Positions 5,956 through 7,234 of a DNA stretch of 7,234 bases are shown in pieces. This DNA is from an uncultured Alphaproteobacteria bacterium. GTDB lineage: Bacteria > Pseudomonadota > Alphaproteobacteria > RF32 > CAG-239. Below the pieces are notes generated by a model that did not search any database, was not told the origin of the DNA, and saw only the letters and a list, made by a program, of their open reading frames with translations. Both the position numbers and the translations under genes were made by a program. Position 1 is the stretch's first letter; each line of letters starts with the position of its first letter. The stretch spans positions 1-7,234 of the forward strand of contig CALXWF010000115.1 of NCBI GenBank assembly GCA_944392285.1. Direction: 5' to 3'.

Positions 5956-6405
5956 TTAATCCTGATTATTCAGCAAAGCATAAATTTCTTCGGCCGAATC
6001 GATTTGTCTGAGTTTGGAACAAGTCGTTTCGTCTTTCAGAATTCTGGAAACTTTGGCCAAAGCCGTCAGATGGTCGGCGCCGCTTCCTTCGGGAGAAAGC
6101 AGAACAAAAAGCAAATCAACCGGCTTGCCGTCGATAGACTCAAAGTCAATCGGGGTGTTGAGTTTGGCAAAAATCCCATAAACTTTTTTCAGCTCGGGGA
6201 TGCGGGCGTGCGGTAAAGCCGTGCCGCTGCCAAAACCGGTGGAGCCGAGGTTCTCACGTTCTAAGAGCGTGTCAAAAATCGTGCGCTCATTAACCCCCGT
6301 GAGGGCGGCCGCTTTGACTGATAAATCTTGCAAGAGCTGTCTTTTGTTGCCGGCCTTAAGACCAACGACAACAGAATCCCTTGTCATTATTTCTGAAATC
6401 TTCAT
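5956..6405 (-). CDS. ptsN: PTS IIA-like nitrogen-regulatory protein PtsN (EIIA-Ntr)
   Basis: The terminal phosphoacceptor of the nitrogen phosphotransferase system (PtsP-PtsO-PtsN), a cytoplasmic regulator that touches potassium transport, nitrogen and stress responses rather than moving sugar. The 149-residue EIIA fold is of normal length. The phosphorylated histidine is H66 in GSGTALPHARIP (59-70). Other family landmarks are FDTLLERENLGSTGFGSG (44-61), TPIDFESIDGKPVDLLFVLL (84-103) and SPEGSGADHLTALAKVSRIL (104-123). The active site reads ALPHAR where many PtsN have AIPHGK, a conservative variation seen across EIIA proteins. AAGG at 6417-6414 lies 8 nt before the ATG. It is 24 nt downstream of hpf and surely in the same operon. 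Confidence 0.95.
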   Translation of the reverse strand: MKISEIMTRDSVVVGLKAGNKRQLLQDLSVKAAALTGVNERTIFDTLLERENLGSTGFGSGTALPHARIPELKKVYGIFAKLNTPIDFESIDGKPVDLLFVLLSPEGSGADHLTALAKVSRILKDETTCSKLRQIDSAEEIYALLNNQD

Positions 6406-6429
6406 TTATTATGCCTTGTTTAATTAATC

Positions 6430-6993
6430 TTATTTATCGGCCTTGGGCTCTACCCAACCGATATTTCCGTCTTTGCGGCGATAAACCATGCTGATGTGGT
6501 TGTTGGCCGAGTTGCGGAACATTTGGGCGCATTCATCATTTAAGTCCATGAACATAACCGCTTCGCTGACAGTGCAGACCGGAACATTGGCTTCAGTTTC
6601 GGCAATGGTCAAAGGAGCATCGGGAATGTCAATTTCTTCTTTGTCTTCATCAATTGAGAAAACAGCTTCGTTTGCCAATTCTGCCAAGCCGAGTTTGCCT
6701 TTGTGATCATTGAGCTTGGTTTTATGACGGCGCAAACGTGTTGCAATGTGTTCGTTGGCATTGTCAAAAGCCGAATAGGGGTCACCGGCTGAGCCAACGC
6801 TGTTTAAGATAATATTCTTGGCAGGATGAACCGAAACATCGGCAACAAAATCTTCTCCGTCTTTAGAGAAAGAAACCGTGCAGCTGATAGGCGCCGTAAA
6901 ATATTTATTGACCGAATTAAGTACATTTTCTTCAACATGAGAACGCAGTCTGTCCCCAATATCAACCTGTTTACCAGTTACTGTAATTTTCAT
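6430..6993 (-). CDS. hpf: Long-form ribosome hibernation promoting factor HPF
   Basis: HPF (RaiA/YfiA family) binds the 30S decoding region in stationary phase or under stress; the long form dimerises 70S ribosomes through its C-terminal domain. At 187 residues this is the long form. Residues 1-96 are the S30AE domain (MKITVTGKQVDIGD start, basic RLRRHKTKLNDHKGK at 86-100). A linker rich in D/E follows (about 105-135). The C-terminal dimerisation domain has SEAVMFMDLNDECAQMFRN (143-161) and VYRRKDGNIGWVEP (170-183). The start is ATG 6993-6991 with AAGGA at 7004-7000, 6 nt upstream; the open frame runs on to 7047, but that extension crosses the candidate promoter and lacks family similarity. 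First gene of the hpf-ptsN operon; in many proteobacteria rpoN lies just upstream, but not here. Confidence 0.95.
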   Translation of the reverse strand: MKITVTGKQVDIGDRLRSHVEENVLNSVNKYFTAPISCTVSFSKDGEDFVADVSVHPAKNIILNSVGSAGDPYSAFDNANEHIATRLRRHKTKLNDHKGKLGLAELANEAVFSIDEDKEEIDIPDAPLTIAETEANVPVCTVSEAVMFMDLNDECAQMFRNSANNHISMVYRRKDGNIGWVEPKADK

Positions 6994-7035
6994 AATTCTT
7001 CCTTGCAAAAATAAATTATTCCATCTAACCCCTAT

Positions 7036-7064
7036 AATATATTCCAAATTTACAGAGATAGCAA
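7036..7064 (-). promoter_or_regulatory. Candidate sigma-70 promoter of hpf-ptsN
   Basis: On the - strand, TTGCTA (7064-7059; 4 of 6), a 17-nt spacer, and TATATT (7041-7036; 5 of 6). Transcription would start near 7029, about 36 nt before the hpf ATG, leaving the ribosome binding site in the leader. A second possibility further upstream is TTGACT (7103-7098) with TATTAT (7082-7077), but its spacer is only 15 nt. Pattern-based. Confidence 0.5.
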
Positions 7065-7106
7065 TCGGAGAATGTAATAATACGAAAATTGTTAAAAAGT
7101 CAATAA

Positions 7107-7233
7107 TAAAAGTTCGTATAATGGTCTATTAGAGCAATTTTGCGCGGTCTCGAAAAATTCACGTACTACTCTGTACGCTAAAATTTTTCTCGCCGCTGAA
7201 ATCACTCTACTAGACTCATTCTCCGAACTTTTA
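7107..7233. repeat. 127-bp imperfect palindromic element, MITE-like
   Basis: Ends are perfect 10-bp inverted repeats, TAAAAGTTCG (7107-7116) and CGAACTTTTA (7224-7233). Inside, GTCTATTAGAG (7124-7134) pairs with CTCTACTAGAC (7205-7215) with one mismatch, and the centre is CGTAC-TACTCT-GTACG (7162-7177). These pairs share one axis near 7169.5, with a single-base bulge near the outer arms. The remaining inner arms (7135-7161 against 7178-7204) pair only in part. There is no convincing reading frame and no T tract, so neither a gene nor an ordinary terminator. TA at each end would fit insertion at TA, as for IS630/Tc1-type MITEs, but TA is itself palindromic, so this is only suggestive. It lies upstream of the hpf promoter; one base remains before the window ends. 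Confidence 0.65.
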
Positions 7234-7234
7234 A

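Noticed and set aside
6994..7047. Longer hpf start at 7047
   Set aside because: It would span the candidate promoter -10 and a good ribosome binding site. The S30AE domain naturally begins at MKITVTG, and the added 18 residues are not family-like.
7081..7118. TACGAA ... TTCGTA inverted pair as a separate operator
   Set aside because: Only 6 bp match with a 26-nt loop, and the right half is part of the larger palindrome, so it is likely coincidental.
7107..7233. The right-edge palindrome as a rho-independent terminator
   Set aside because: It is far longer than a terminator stem, has a low-GC outer stem and is not followed by a T tract on either strand within view.
1..7234. CRISPR array, tRNA, rRNA, integrase or defence genes
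   Set aside because: No regularly spaced repeats, no cloverleaf that I could find and no matching protein signatures. The window is mostly ordinary chromosomal genes.

Overview
The window looks like chromosomal housekeeping DNA from a low-GC, probably uncultured alphaproteobacterium. This is inferred from family signatures: a DUF1150-type small protein ending in ARQNDLEPKSVH, an hpf-ptsN gene pair with an alphaproteobacterial style of PtsN (GSTGFGSGTALPH, GSGADHL), an alphaproteobacterial-type IF-1, and a YggT-DUF167-FolD cluster. No phage, integrase, CRISPR, rRNA or tRNA is visible.

Left block (1-3554, all + strand, one apparent operon): the 3' end of a gene for a small helical, TerB-like protein; a 411-residue protein I do not recognise, built around an exact-register 120-residue internal duplication; a YggT-family membrane protein; a DUF167 (YggU-like) protein; FolD of one-carbon metabolism; and a YqaA-type DedA/VTT membrane protein. 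Gaps are 32 nt or less and DUF167/FolD overlap. The block ends at a strong hairpin-plus-T terminator that sits between converging genes.

Middle block (3584-5556, - strand): a membrane sensor histidine kinase (HAMP, PAS with a cysteine cluster, HisKA, ATPase) with no response regulator beside it, followed downstream by infA (IF-1). infA has a good candidate promoter of its own in the 71-nt gap.

Right block: a small DUF1150 gene on the + strand, divergent from the kinase, ends at a GC-rich terminator facing ptsN. hpf (long-form ribosome hibernation factor) and ptsN (EIIA-Ntr) form a two-gene - strand operon. The usual upstream partner rpoN is not immediately upstream. Instead the right edge (7048-7234) holds an hpf promoter and then a 127-bp imperfect palindrome with TAAAAGTTCG / CGAACTTTTA ends, which looks like a small palindromic repeat or MITE.

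The most notable items are the palindromic element, the duplicated unknown protein next to the TerB-like gene, and the cysteine-rich PAS of the orphan kinase. I see no clear new multi-gene system.
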